Below, piece after piece: positions 1-12,900 of a stretch of 64,000 bases of DNA. Where the stretch lies: positions 39,782,976 through 39,846,975 of the forward strand of contig NC_133774.1 of assembly GCF_003597395.2 (NCBI RefSeq). Direction: 5' to 3'. Below the pieces are notes generated by a model. It had not been told where the DNA came from, did not search any database, and saw nothing but the letters and a program-made list of their open reading frames with translations. Every line of letters starts with the position of its first letter. Positions within the stretch are counted from its first letter, which is position 1. The position numbers and the translations under genes are program-made. This DNA comes from Chelonoidis abingdonii. Lineage: Eukaryota; Chordata; Testudines; Testudinidae.

Positions 1-1585
1 AACAGCACTGCTGAGAAGGATTTGGGAGCTGTGGTGGATCACAACCTCAACATGAATCAGCAATGAGATTGTCATAAACAGATAGTTAAGGGTTAATGTC
101 TCTTTTACCTGGAAAGGATTAAGAAGCTCAGTGAATCTGGCTGACACCTGACCAAAGGACCAATCAGGGGAAAAGATACTTTCAAATCTTGGTGGAGGGA
201 AGTCTTTGTTTTGTGCTGTTTGTTTTGTTCTTTGTTCTCTCTTGGGATTAAGAGGAGCCAATCGTGCAACCGATTTTCTCCAATCTTTCTGAAACAGTCT
301 CTCGTGTTCATAACAGTAAGTACTAACTAGATAGAAGGCAGAGTAGTCTTTGTTTGTTTTCTCTATTTGCAAATGTGTATTTTGCTGGAAGGATATTTTA
401 CCTCTGTTTGCTGTAACTTATGCTTAGGCTAGGGGGGAGGGAGTCCCTCTGGTCTATGTAAAGCTGAGACCCTGTAAACATTTTCTATTTTGATTTTACA
501 GAGATAATTTTTACTTTTTTCTTTCTTTAATTAAAAGCTTTTCTTTAAGAACCTGATTGATTTTTTTATTCTTGTGTAAGACCCAAGGGGAGTGGGTCTG
601 AACTCACCAGGGAGTGGTGGGGGGAGAGAAGGGGGGAAAAGGTTAATTCCTCTCTGTTTTAGGATCCAAGGAGTTTGAATCACACTATCTCTCAGGGTAA
701 CCCAGAGAGGGGAAAATCTGGGAGGGGGGAGGAGGGGGGAATGGTTTATTCCTCTTTGTTTTAAGACCCAAGGGATTTGGGTCTTGGGTTCCCCAGGGAA
801 GGTTTTTGGGGGACAGAGTGTACCAAACACTATATTTTGGTTGGTGGCAGCATTATCAGATCTAAGCTAGGAATTAAAATTTAGAGGGGTACATGCAGGT
901 CCCCACTTTCTGGACGCTGAAGTTCAAAGTGGGAATCAGACCTTGACAGAGATACTGTTGAAAAAAAAATTAAATAAAAAGCCAATGCAATTCTAGGTTG
1001 CACTAACAGAGACAGCACACAACTCACAAGAGGTGATAGTACCCCAGTCTATGTGGCTCTGATTATGCCTCAGCTGGAGTACTGTGTCCAATTTTGGTCA
1101 CCAACATATAGAAAGGATGTAGAGAAACTGGAAAGGATCCAGGGGCAAACAGCAAATATGATCAGAGGAATGGAATGCAAGTCATAGGAGCAAAGGCTGA
1201 AGGAACAGGGTATGTTTAATTTGGAAAAGAGGCGATTAAGGGGAGGATATGATAGCGGTCTTCAAATACTTGAAACGTTGCAGTAAAAAAAGATGGAGAA
1301 AAATTGTTCTCTCATGACACAGAGGGCAGGACAAGAGGCAATGGGTTCAAACTACATCATAGCAAATTTAGATTAAACCTCAGGAAAAACATCCTAAGTG
1401 TAAGAACAGTAGGACAATGGAACAGGCTGCCTAGAGAGGTTGTGGAAGCTTCTTCACTGCGGGTTTTCAAAAGGAGGCTGGATAGCCATCGGTCTTGGCT
1501 GGTTCTTAGACATAACAAATCCTGCATCTTGGCAAGGGGTTAGACTAGATGACCCTTGTGGTCCCTACTAACCCTATGATTCTAT
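1..1585 (+). mobile_element. CR1 LINE 3' part, split by a solo LTR
   Basis: This is the C-terminal end of a CR1 reverse transcriptase plus its 3' end. The first 69 bases encode a CR1-like STAEKDLG-type stretch, and the match resumes after 953 and runs on. Around 1380-1500 it encodes the typical CR1 tail (a run like [10 protein letters not shown], then WNRLPREV). It finishes at 1576-1585 with the ATTCTATG-type 3' terminus that marks CR1 elements. Stops and frameshifts are present, so it is dead. The interruption at 70-948 is a later LTR insertion with a 5-bp target duplication. The family call is from motif recognition. Confidence 0.85.
70..948 (+). mobile_element. Solo LTR (endogenous retrovirus-type) with 5-bp TSD GAGAT
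   Basis: The segment begins TGTCATAAAC and ends CCTTGACA, so it has TG...CA ends and TGTC/GACA inverted termini. It is flanked by the identical 5-mer GAGAT at 65-69 and 949-953. An ATTAAA at 530-535 is a possible polyadenylation signal on the plus strand. No internal coding region is present, so this is a solo LTR left by recombination between two LTRs. It contains GT-rich and purine-rich internal repeats (about 590-780) in which a motif resembling CTCTGTTTTAGGATCCAAGG recurs. A second copy of the family lies at 49341-50170. Confidence 0.9.
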
Positions 1586-3690
1586 GTCATTTTATGCAAA
1601 TCTTTAGAAATCCTATTGCCTATGGTTTGTATGATTCAGCAAAATCTAATCAGTGGGCTTGTACCCCTGAAGTTCTGATTCCTGTCAACTTGAAAAACCA
1701 GGTTTCCACTTTTCCTAGCCCTGTTTACACTCCACACAATTCAGCCACCTGCCAGGTTCCAAGATTTGTTCTATCCACATACCTTCCTACAGAAGGCCAT
1801 AGAACTGCCTCCTTCCCCACTCCAAATATCCAGCTTACCTTCAGGTGGCCCCTAAACACACAGCACACACAAACAGAACCCCAACAGGGCTGAGGTGCCA
1901 GTCAGGTTTGGCACAGCTATTGAGCAATGCTGTGATCCCATGCGCCAGGTTGCAACACCACTTTCACTCAAAGTAGTCCCTGCTGCTCCACCCGCAGCAT
2001 GCTGGAGGAGAAACCAGGCCAAAACTGAGTGGCACTGCAACCCCATGCACCAGGGCCCAATGCCTGGGGCAGGGAGCCAGGCCCAGCCCTACGGGACAGA
2101 ATTGCCTTTGTGAAGCAAGTTATGGGGCAACTTGCTTTCCAATGCACATATATATATATATTTTTTTTATAAAAGAATCTCAGGCATTTTGAAAAGTACT
2201 TTTGCATCTCTATTCTGATACCCCTATTATCCTGCGATGAGACAAATTCATCTTCTCTGCTTCCACAGTCTTTTTTTGAGTTATGTATTCTATGAATACT
2301 ATACCTGAAGGAAGAGAGAGACTCAATTTACTGCAGATTCCAAACGTTTATGGCACTCACAGATGAAACTTAGTAGCTTGTGCAAGACCCTTTAATGACA
2401 GTCACATGAAGTGTCAATGACTTACAGTATCAAGATGTGTGTGTATGTACGCAGTCTGTCATATTTTTCCCTTAAGTCAATATTGCGGTTTTAATTTAAG
2501 AAGCTTATAGTGAAGTCAAAACTCCTCACATTAAAAAAAAAAAAAAAAAAGAGTAAGGGAAAGGATTTCTGACTGACCTGGACTTGTTTATCTAGTTCTC
2601 AAGCCCTGGGACATACGTTATATTGTTGGTGGATAATTTTGATGTGTAAATAGACAAAAAATTACAAGCAAGAAGAAAAACAAAGGAAGTACAGCACATT
2701 TAAGACTTAGTGAAATTCCACTTTTCCTTTTGAACTTTAGAGTACCCATTATCAGCTATGAAAAGAATGTTTATATATTGCAATCTTTCATAGATATAAG
2801 ATGACATAATAGGTTGGTCATATTGGTAGGTACTTCTGTCTCACCAGAGCATGTTTACACAGTATGATAAATGATGCTGTACCAGAGGATGTTTATTCAT
2901 GCATCAGAGATTGTATATTATTTTACAGTCCCTTACTATCAACATTCAAATAATATTCCATGGCAACAACAACAGGAGACGCTGTCAAATCCTCTACTCG
3001 CTATGCCCTATATTTAATTCCCAGAGCTGAAATGAACTGGTGGCAGAAGCAAAGACATGTAATAAATGCATTATTAAGCAGATAGTGTGTGCTTTTCCGT
3101 CAGCTGTTTGCACGAAGGACCTTCCAAAAGGTACATATGTAAGGCAGCTGTGTGCAGTGAATGAGGTGGGTATACTTCACAAAAGACAAAACAAACCTGA
3201 TTTCCTGACTTCTACATTTGTGGAGTGAACAGCAAAATTGGTATATGCTTACACACGCGTACACACACACACACACACCTCCCACACACGAGAGGTATTT
3301 CTACTGGCTGCACAAATCTTACTGTAGCTGCCCATGAGAAGATTGTAACAGATGAAAGTAGGACACAGCTGTAGCCCATATTCCAGAGTATTGTAACATA
3401 TAAAAATAGAGCTTTCTGTGATCAAAAATATTTACTAAAACTCTCCAAAACATGTTGCATAGTTTTGATATAAATTTTCTAGGTAGAACTGACAGTCCAA
3501 CTCACACTGGTAATTACTAGCATAGTGTCAGCTCCTAAAGTTTCACTCAAGGATAGCAATTTGGGTCCATTTTTTCAAATGTAAGTAAAGGCCTAAAGCT
3601 CTATGCACAAGTCAATTCTGTATTTAAAAGATTTACCTATTTATACAACTTGTCCATCAAGACCAGCTGTGGCATTATGCCCCATATTCT
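1586..3690. other. No gene; simple repeats only
   Basis: I see no supported gene here. A short AT repeat lies near 2149-2165, an A run of 18 at 2533-2550 and a CA repeat near 3246-3282. The 1890-2110 part is more GC-rich than its surroundings but shows no motif I recognise. Confidence 0.5.
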
Positions 3691-5800
3691 TCATAGTAAC
3701 GTTATAAGATATGATTATGGCATAACTATGATGTATTTTATGTAAGATATTATTGAAAAGGTTACGATTATCCTATTTGTATGTGTAATCCTTCTGCCCC
3801 TCTGAGTTGGCAGCAACAAGGGCCGGGTTCAGTATCCAGGGGTTCCGAAACAGAATGCATAACCAGCTCGAGCCCCCACCCAGTAACCTGGGACACTTAC
3901 ATACTACACCCCCCTGGGCGCCTCTAGGAGGCAATACTTTCGCTCTCGCAAGCGCGGAGTCGGAGTGTAGCAAAATCCTTTTAATAAAGGAAGGAAACAA
4001 TGAGGCATCCCATTGGAGAAACACCACAAACAGGATTTATAACACAAACCATAAGCAAAAACCCACCTCCAAGTGACTTTGGCAATGTCCTTTTCCCCTT
4101 AGGGTCTTAGTCCAATCACCCTCAAAGTCCACACCCCCAGAAGTCTCTGGTCAGTGCCACACCCAGAATTCAAAAGTTTATCTGCAGAGTTTTACCCCCC
4201 AAGCCTGGGTGGAATGGGGGTGGGGTGGGAGGAGGAGTCCATTACAAGGTGTTAAGGGGCCAGGGCCAATTGGCTCCGCCTCTCCATGGAGTTTCTTGCT
4301 TGCAGTTTCACCATGCCAGCTCCACTACACCAGCTGTTCCGCTCCTCCAGCCATCCCTGCAAACTGCTTCACTCCGCTCACTGTTCCATGGGCTGCTCCA
4401 ACGTGCTGCAAACTGCTCCGCTCTGCCAGCCACTTAACGATAGGTCTTCAGGCTCCCCCACTAGTTTACACAGCACTCAGTGATCTCAGCTCAGCTCTTT
4501 CAGTGATTTCAGCTGTTAGTAAGGGAGCCCTGGTGCTGGTGCACCATTGGCCCAACATGAATTCAGCTCAGCAGACTCCTAATGGAATCAAAATTAGCTC
4601 TACTCCTTTACAGTGGAGAGAGGAGGATGTGCAATTGGTGTTCCAGACCCTCAAAAGGGGCCCATACCATCAGGTACACACACCAGTCCCCAGCCTCTCT
4701 CCATTCACTGGGTTTTGAAACCCATGTCTAGCAAGTGTCACTTAATTTATATTGAGACATCTCTGTCATAAAGCAGTCTCGTAGTTCCTCATTCACATAA
4801 TCAGGTGGCAACACTTTATTTATCTTGCCCCACTAACAAAGAAATTGAGGATCCCAGAGCTGTCAAAATAACCATCCCAGACTGCCTTGGGCTATGCTGG
4901 GTGTGCCCATGCAAATATCTGAGATTTCACACTTCCCGAAATTCTTTCCACACTTCCCATAATTCACCACCAGATGTCAGGGGAGAGCTCATCCTGACTT
5001 TGCTTACATATGTATGTATCACTTTGGTATCTGAAGTTAGGAATATTGTCTATGCATCTATTACACCTGGGGAATGCCCACTGGGCAAAATACAATCAGA
5101 GAGACTCCTGAAAACACCTGAGGAAGGAGGACTGGACTGGGGGAGAAGAGCTGAACCCAGGCTAGAGGGATTTCTAGCTTGTGAAAGGAATACCTGGGAT
5201 TTTAATTTGCAAGCAAGTGCAGCTTGCCCTCTAGAATCTCTGCAAACTGCCTAAATCAACCATTAGAATGAGAAATTGCTACTTATATCCAATCTCTTTA
5301 GTATATTAAGCTTAGATTGCATTTTTGTTTATGTGCTAGGTAAGCTGTTTTGATCTGTTTGCTATCCCTTATAATCACTTAAAATCCATCTTCCGTATTT
5401 AATAAACTTGTTTTTGTTTTGTCTAAAACCAGTGTGTGGAAATCATAACATGGGGCAGAAGGCTGTTGCACATCTCTCCACGTTGAGGGAGGGCGAATTT
5501 TATGAGTTTACGCTGTACAGTTCTCTGTGCAGTGCAAGACGGTATAATTTTGGGTTTGCCCTCCAGAAGGGGGGTGTGCCTGAGAAGCTGGTAAGCGCCT
5601 GAGTTGCATAGCCTCCCCATGCAGGGCTGGTCAAAAAGACTATCTGCATGTTACTACAGCTGTGTGTGTCCCTATCTGTGTGTATGCTGATTGAAAGAGC
5701 AAGCTTGGAAAGTTTAGCAACTTGTCACAGCAGCACAGTGTGAGAAGGAGCCCAGGCTGGTGGGTCAGGGGGCTCAATGGTACCCCACCAAACACAAATG
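3690..5800 (+). mobile_element. LTR-type element (outer), ends uncertain
   Basis: The flanks of the nested LTR at 3784-5008 belong together. The left part (about 3690-3783) and the right part (5009 onward) read continuously through an LTR segment of the same general type as 13276-14504, with similar phrases about tatcctatttgtatg and tatctgaa. An AATAAA at 5400-5405 on the plus strand could be its polyadenylation signal. I could not find clean TG...CA ends or a duplication, so both ends are approximate. Confidence 0.55.
3784..5008. mobile_element. Solo LTR nested inside another LTR, TSD TATG
   Basis: The segment starts TGTAA and ends TTACA, giving perfect 5-bp inverted termini. The 4-mer TATG flanks it on both sides (3780-3783 and 5009-5012). 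Removing it restores a continuous outer LTR. A 4-bp duplication is typical of gammaretrovirus-like (class I) insertions; that assignment is inference. AATAAA occurs on the plus strand near 3982 and on the minus strand near 4810, so I leave the strand open. Open frames inside (for example 4209-4718) have no recognisable domain. Confidence 0.75.
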
Positions 5801-5831
5801 CATAAAATATCAAGTTAACTAATAAGATTTG

Positions 5832-8354
5832 CACAAATACAGACAGATATCATCTTCCTCTCTAAATGCAAACGGATGGACATCATACCAAATGGACTAA
5901 AGGTAAAAAATCCACTGCTATCTACATACTACACAGACCACAGTGAGAGATTATGCCATACACTATCAAAGAAACTGAGCAGAAGAAAAGTCTGTCCTAT
6001 CTCGGGGACTCTCTTTCTGCCCTGCCACCCCCACCAACATGATACAGTTCTGTGGCGATCTGGAAGCCTACTTTCGCCGTCTCGACTCAAAGAATACTTC
6101 CAGGACAACACTGAACAGTGCACTGATACACAGGTACCCTCCCACCAACAGCACAAGAGAAGAAGAACTCCACATGGACTCCTCCTGAGGGTCGAAATGA
6201 CAGTCTGGACCTATACATTGAATGCTTCCGCCGACGTGCACAGGCAGAAATCGTGGAAAAACAACACATCGCTTGCCTCATAACCTAAGTCGTGCAGAAC
6301 GCAATGCCATCCACAGCCTCAGAAACCACCCTGACATTATCATCAAAGAGGCTGATAAAGGAGGTGCTGTTGTCATCATGAACAGGTCTGACTACCAAAA
6401 AGGAGGCCGCCAGACAACTCTCCAATACCAAATTCTACAGGCCACTTCCCTCAGATCCCACTGAGGAATACACTAAGAAACTGCACCATCTACTCAGGAC
6501 ACTCCCTACACTAACACCGGAACAAATCAGCATACCCTTAGAGCCCCGACCAGGGTTATTCTATCTACTACCCAAGATCCACAAACCCGGAAATCCTGGA
6601 CGCCCCATCATCTCGGGCATTGGCACTCTCACTGAAGGACTGTCTGGATATGTGGACTCTCTACTCAGACCCTATGCCACCAGCACTCCCAGCTATCTCC
6701 GTGACACCACTGATTTCCTGAGGAAACTACAATGCATTGGTCACCTCCCAGAAAACACCATCCTAGCCACCATGGATGTAGAGGCTCTCTCTACACAAAC
6801 ATCCCACACACAGATGGAATACAAGCTGTCAGGAACAGTATCCCTGATGATGCCACAGCACAACTGGCTGCTGAGCTCTGTGCCTTTATACTCACACCAC
6901 AACTATTTCAAATTTGATGACAATATATATCTCCAGATCAGTGGCACTGCTATGGGCACCCGCATGGCCCCACAATATGCCAATATTTTTATGGCTGACC
7001 TGGAACAACGCTTCCTCAGCTCTCGTCCACTCACGCCCCTTCTCTACCTACGCTACATTGATGACATCTTCATCATCTGGACCCATGGGAAGGAGACTCT
7101 AGAAAAATTCCACCACGATTTCAACAACTTCCACCCCACCATCAACCTCAGCCTGGACCAATCTACACGGGAGGTCCACTTTCTAGACACCACGGTGCAA
7201 ATAAGTGATGGTCACATTAACACCACCCTATATCGAAAACCTACCGACCGCTATGCCTACCTTCATGCCTCCAGCTTCATCCCGGGCACATCACACGATC
7301 CATTGTCTACAGCCAAGCACTGAGGTACACAACCGCATCTGCTCTAACCCCTCAGACAGAGACCAACACCTACAAAATCTCCACCAAGCATTCTCAAAAC
7401 TACAATACCCGCACGAGGAAATTAGGAAACAGATCAACAGAGCCAGACGTGTACCCAGAAGCCTCCTACTGCAAGACAAACCCAAGAAAGAAACCAACAG
7501 GACTCCACTGGCCATCACATACAGCCCCAGCTAAAACCCTCCAACGCATCATCAGGGATCTACAACCCATCCTGGACAATGATCCCACACTTTCACAGGT
7601 CTTGGGTGGCAGGCCAATCCTTGCCCACAGACAACCTGCCAACCTGAAACGTATTCTCACCAGCAACTGCACACCGTACCATAGTAACTCTAGCTCAGGA
7701 ACCAATCCATGCAACAAACCTCGATGCCAACTCTGCCCACATATCTACACCAGCGACACCATCACAGGACCTAACCAGATCAGCCACACCATCACTGGTT
7801 CATTCACCTGCACGTCCACCAATGTAATATACGCCATCATATGCCAGCAATGCCCCTCTGCTGCTATGTACATCGGCCAAACTGGACAGTCACTACGGAA
7901 AAGGATAAATGGACACAAATCAGATATCAGGAATGGCAATATACAAAAACCTGTAGGAGAGCACTTCAACCTCCCTGGCCACACTATAGCAGACCTTAGG
8001 TGGCCATCCTGCAGCAAAAAAACTTCAGGACCAGACTTCAAAGAGAAACTGCTGAGCTTCAGTTCATCTGCAAATTTGACACCATCAGCTCTGGACTAAA
8101 CAAAGACTGTGAATGGCTTGCCAATTACAGAACCAGTTTCTCCTCCCTTGGTTTTCACACCTCTACTGCTGGAACAGGGCCTCATCCTCCCTGATTGAAC
8201 TAACCTCGTTATCTCTAGCTTGCTTGCTAGCATATATATATCTGTCCCTGGAAATTTCCACTACCTGCATCTGACGAAGTGGGTATTCACCCACGAAAGC
8301 TCATGCTCCAAAACGTCTGTTAGTCTATAAGGTGCCACAGGATTCTCTGCTGCT
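5832..8354 (+). mobile_element. Penelope-like retroelement, near full length, 12-bp TSD
   Basis: The element is bounded by a 12-bp direct repeat, TAATAAGATTTG, at 5820-5831 and 8355-8366. It carries a reverse transcriptase and a C-terminal GIY-YIG nuclease, the domain order of endonuclease-bearing Penelope elements. It ends in a segment with a near palindrome around 8276-8335 (a GACGAAGTGGGTATTCACCC core) and then the GGTGCCACAGGATTC tail. Two shorter insertions sharing this 3' region lie at 34231-34649 and 13325-13398. It sits just after the outer LTR-like region. Confidence 0.9.
5876..8099 (+). pseudogene. Penelope RT plus GIY-YIG endonuclease, frameshifted
   Basis: The protein copies element RNA at a nicked target. 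Read across frames, the order is an N-terminal part (5876-6283), an RT start with a [10 protein letters not shown] stretch (about 6340-6375), fingers with LLPKIHKPG and GRPIISG (about 6565-6620), a YTNIPH motif (about 6792), GTAMGTRMAP (about 6944-6972) and the catalytic YIDD at 7054-7065. The GIY-YIG nuclease follows at about 7820-7965 with VIYAII, MYIGQT and an RKRINGHK helix. The frame changes at least four times (near 6230, 6430, 6790-6900 and 7320-7450), so no single full-length product is possible. Catalytic motifs are otherwise intact, which suggests fairly recent decay. Confidence 0.9.
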
Positions 8355-8459
8355 TAATAAGATTTGTAACTTCAGCAAGCCTTACCAGTCCTCTCAGCAC
8401 TACTTACCAAGAGCCTGGGAAAAATAGATAAATCTTTTGGAATGGCCTGCAGATAAATG

Positions 8460-8700
8460 AATTCTTGGATTGTGAACTTTCTGGGGCAAGAACTGTTTTT
8501 GTGCTGGTTGCATAGCTGCTGGAACTAGGGGTGCTGCTATACTCCCTGGATTGAAATGGTTTCCATTACATACACATTATTTACAGTTTGGTTCAATGTA
8601 TATCAGCACCCCCACTATAAAAATTGTTTCAACGCCTCTGACTGGTTGTACAGTGCCTAGTGCAAAGGAGACTTGATCCCTAATAGGCCCCTAGGTGCTG
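8460..8700 (+). mobile_element. MIR-like SINE tail, split by a hAT MITE
   Basis: The bases at 8467-8510 and 8642-8700 together resemble the tail of the SINE seen at 10150-10395: a TGTGAACTTTCTGGGGCAAG-type phrase, then CAGTGCCTAG and a GGCCCCTAGGTGCT-type end. The middle is a separate insertion. No pol III boxes are visible in this fragment, so it is a 3' part only. Confidence 0.6.
8511..8640. mobile_element. 130-bp hAT-type MITE in a SINE
   Basis: The left end reads CATAGCTGCTGGAAC and the complement of the right end reads CAGAGGCGTTGAAAC, imperfect terminal inverted repeats starting with CA. Flanking 8-mers GCTGGTTG (8503-8510) and ACTGGTTG (8641-8648) match at 7 of 8, the duplication length used by hAT transposases. 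It is non-coding and interrupts the SINE tail. Confidence 0.65.
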
Positions 8701-8748
8701 TTGCCCAAAAAAAAGTTGGTCTTTAGTGGGTCAAAGAGATGAGTTCCA

Positions 8749-9915
8749 GGGTAGGTCTTCACACAGATTTATCTCAAGTTACCTCTCTCAAGTTGATTGG
8801 AATGAGAGCGGCCACACTCTGATGTAACACTTGATCTGCTCTGTCCACACTGGCACTGCACTAGCTCATCTGTGGCATATCCCATTGTTCTTTGCCCTTC
8901 AATAATCTGAGCCACTTGACGAATTCTGTCCAAGTGAATTGTGGGAGAACTTGTCTGTCTTTTCTGGACACATGGGGGGAATTTGGGGAACGCACTAGAG
9001 GACTAGCAATTAGTATTAGCATTAGAGGACTGGGTAATAACTGGCTAGGTAGCAGTACTGCTGAAAAGGATCTGGGGGTGATAGCAGATCACAAACAGAA
9101 TATCAGTCAACAAAGTTGCAAAAAGGCAAATGTAATCCTGTGATGTGGTAACAGTCATATGCAAGACACAAGAAGCAATTGTTCTGCGCTACTCAGCCTC
9201 AGCTGAAGAATTGAGTCCAGTTCTGGGTGCCACATGTTAGGAGGGATGTGAACAAATTGGAGAGAGTTCCGAGGAGAGCAACAAAATTGATACAAGATTT
9301 AGAAAACCTGACCTATGAGGAAAGGTTAAAAGAACTGGGCATGTTCAGTCTTGAGAAAAGAAGAGGGGGGACCTAATAACAGTCTTCAAATATGTAAAAG
9401 ATTATAAAGAGAACTGTGATCAATTGCTCTCCATATCAACAGGGTGTAGGACAGGAAGCAATTGGCTTAGTTTGCAGCAAGAGAGATTTAGGCTGGATAT
9501 TAGGAAAAGCTTTCTAATGATCAAGGATAGTTAAGCACTGGAACAGGCTACCTAGGGAGACTGTAGAATCCTCATCCTTGGAGGTTTTTAAGAACAAGTT
9601 AGAAAAACACCTGCATGGACCGTCTAGATATACTAAACCCTGCTTCAGAGCAGGGGGGGATGGATAAAATGGACTCTCAAGGTCCTTCCAGCCTTACTTT
9701 TCTTGGATTCTAGATGCATTCAAGTTGAGCTAGCCTGCATCCACATTTCAAAGTGGTCATGTTACTCTCTGATGAGATGAGCTAACTCAAGCTTTGGGCT
9801 AAACCTCCACAGGCCAGGGAACTCAAGTTGAGGGTGTATGTGGATAAACAGGACATAAGTTAAGGGCATCACACAAGTTATAACTCCAGTTAACTTCATT
9901 GTGAAGATAAGCCTC
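8749..9915. mobile_element. DNA-transposon MITE split by a CR1
   Basis: The left end (GGTAGGTCTTCACACAG) and the complement of the right end (AGGCTTATCTTCACAATG) form an imperfect terminal inverted repeat. The left half runs to about 8975 and the right half resumes at about 9715 with GTTGAGCTAGCCTGCATCC. The halves join once the CR1 is removed. It is non-coding and the superfamily is not assigned. Confidence 0.55.
8980..9712 (+). mobile_element. CR1 LINE 3' fragment
   Basis: This 5'-truncated CR1 encodes the RT C-terminal region: a STAEKDLGVIADH-type stretch at about 9050-9090, a later LEKRR-like segment near 9350, and the AACAGGCTACCTAGGGAGAC phrase at 9542. It ends in GGATTCTAG at about 9704-9712, matching a CR1 3' terminus. 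The coding part has stops. It was inserted into the MITE that surrounds it. Confidence 0.8.
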
Positions 9916-12900
9916 CAAAATCTTGGATCCTTTCCTTTACAAAAAAAATCCCCTGCCACCAACCCCATTATTTTTAAATTAAATTACAACTAGGGTGCTA
10001 GTTTAAGTATCTACACTGCTCACAGCATTTTAAATACTGGTTTTGTTTTTAAAGAGTTCTGCAAGGTCCAGCCTAGGCTTTCTGAATGATTATTCCAGTA
10101 TCTTACACTTAAATATTGAAACATATTACTGGTCAGAAAAGTTTCCTCAGAGGGAAGGTAGCATGACCTAAACGATAGAAATTCCACTCCTAGCTGAGTT
10201 TCTGACCTGCTGTGACTTGCCCAAGGTTGCATGTCACTTTCTATGATATTCTGTTTTCCCTCCCACCCTTTGTCTATCTTCGTTTATACTGTAACTGCTT
10301 CAGGGCAGAGACCATCTCTTACAGTGTCCAGCGCAATGGGGCCCTGATGTGGGTTACAGCCTCTAGGCACTAGCGGAGTAACACTGTTATGTACTAAGTC
10401 TCACCAATAATATGTTCAAATCAATCAATTTTCAGTTCTTAACAATATGGAACTGAAAGCCCTATAGGGATATATGTATTCAATTACAATAAGACCTCTT
10501 CACATTACTCCCCTTGGGATTATGGGCTACAGTACTTCCCCAAGTGATACATTTAAGAAATATGACACCTTTTCCATAGATCGATTAAACACAAGCAAGT
10601 TTTAGCCTCTCAAGTTTAATGTTAATATCCAGATTGGATAACAAAAAAACAATGACAAATGACAGAAAAGCATGACTGGTGATACATAACTTGTGAGAAA
10701 TACTGAACAGCAATAGGCTGTAGTCTGGATGATGAAATATCAACCAAAATTGTTCCTAAACCTCTCACACAATATATAGAAACTACACTGATTGATTCCA
10801 GACTTCTCATCCGCATCCAATGGAAAGCTAAATATGATTCCTTATATAAATATGTTTCAGTAAGGTAACCAATTATACTACATTTTCCCTGCAAGGACTA
10901 AATGTGAATAATCCCAGACAAATTAATTTTTTATACACACAGTTTACACATGGAATTGTAATACAACACCTATTGGTAAGTCTGCTTACTATAAATGACC
11001 ACTTAAGATGGAGCGGTTGCAGGTGGTTCATTCAAAGTTTACCTTGACTAAATAAAAGCCTTTTATGTCTGGTATCATGAAACATCTAGTAATATTAAGT
11101 TTGTTTACTAACAGTAATATGATGACCCATGTGTAACAGAAATACACTTCACAATATCACAGCAGCATTAAATTCCATTTTATACTGCTCACTTGCACCT
11201 TATGTTTACTTACAATGTGTCACACATTGTACAATGTGTTACAGCAACAGTATGGATACTTTATACCAGAATATAGTACAGTATATGTTGAATTAGCCAT
11301 TTGAGGAAATGCAGGCATACTTTCTGTATGTATTATAAGACATATCCAGTAAATATAAGGCCACTAGCATAAAAGAAACATTTCACTTCTTACTTCTACA
11401 CTGAGCATGTAATGGAGCTAAAAATGCATTTTAAAAAGGAAGAGATTTAACAATAAAAACTTTGGCAGAGCAAATTTTTCCTGTGACATATATAGCAACA
11501 CATTTTAACTGTAGTCCTAAGTGAAGGCTACTTTAAAAAAAAAAAAAAAAGATACAGAACATTAAGCATGAGACTTATTTCCTAATAGAAATAATTAACA
11601 CAACTTTGACATCAAGACAAAACTTCATAGGTATTCAGACAACTATGTTCAGCACAGCCTAAAAAGCTTTACATCTTTCAAATGTACAGTACAAGTCAGC
11701 TGTCTGAAGAAAATATTCTATTGAAAAATTATTGTTTACTTACATTAATCTGTCAGAGAAGGTACAGCTACAGAAAAAGTTAACAAGAAACATCAAGGAC
11801 TTAAGATGGGTTAACAAAAATACTGTAATGCACATACCAACACAAGCAATTTACCCACAAATGCTAACTTTATTACACACTATAAAATGATGTTTCCAAA
11901 AAGCAAGCACTGAGGAAATTTAGTGAACTCCTTTCATGAACTGATGGCTTTGTAGCAATAAATGTGACCGCTCTGAATTTGCTATAGAGTAGCTGAACAC
12001 CCGTTTGGTGGTTTTCTAGTTTCTGATCTCAATCTACTGCTGTATTTTTTTAAACCTCAGCTGCAACAGAAGTAACACTCAACAATCTCAGGAAACCAAT
12101 CAGGGAGTCACTGTGATAACTTCATCTGATTAAACTGCAAAACCCAAACAGCATTTTCGACTGGGTTTTTAATTCAGTGTTGAGTAGATTTGTTTTCTTT
12201 TTAATACATAAACTCTAATGTGCTTGCATTTAGCTTGCTATAAACATGACGATCGTAGATTATTCAAGCAAAACAGGTTTTAAAAATAATTGAGTTCCTT
12301 GAATTTTACAGTATTTTAAAAGAATGTGAGAACAGCAACTACATTTTCTTTTTCTAAAAAAGAGAATAAAATAAAACCATATGGTGGCATGCCTGTGCAT
12401 TCCTCCTAATAATTCATCATCCACAGCTAGCATACTATGTCCAACCCACATGAAGAGGTTTTTCTAATGAAAATATAGCATATGCCTTTGATTTGACACT
12501 AATTAGGTGTAATGTAAGCATGAATAACCCACAAATACAGCATCCTCATATTCTTATAGTAAAATACACAGAATACAGAGGGTCAAAGCATGGCACATTT
12601 CTGAAAAGAATTCATTCAAAATATAGCTGACAGGAATTTATAGCGTGATGCTGTGTTAACTCTGTCAGGTTGATAGCCCCAAGGTTAATTGTATTCTATT
12701 CTTACAGTACAGTATCTCAAATGTTAATCAGCAGCTAATACAATACTTTCTAATTACAAGCATTCTTGTTTATAGTATGTAATTAACTTGAAAAGTCGAA
12801 AACTACTCACAGACTCCTGAAGATGCAATAGCAAACTATTTAAGACAGGAAATTCCAAGCCAATATTATAACACATATAGGAACAAACATGCGTAGACTC

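Noticed and set aside
3246..3282. Possible regulatory CA tract
   Set aside because: Plain microsatellite; no other support.
4209..4718. 169-codon frame
   Set aside because: Lies inside a solo LTR and has no recognisable domain.
7449..8099. Host GIY-YIG nuclease gene
   Set aside because: It is the C-terminal domain of the Penelope element, within a unit bounded by a 12-bp duplication.
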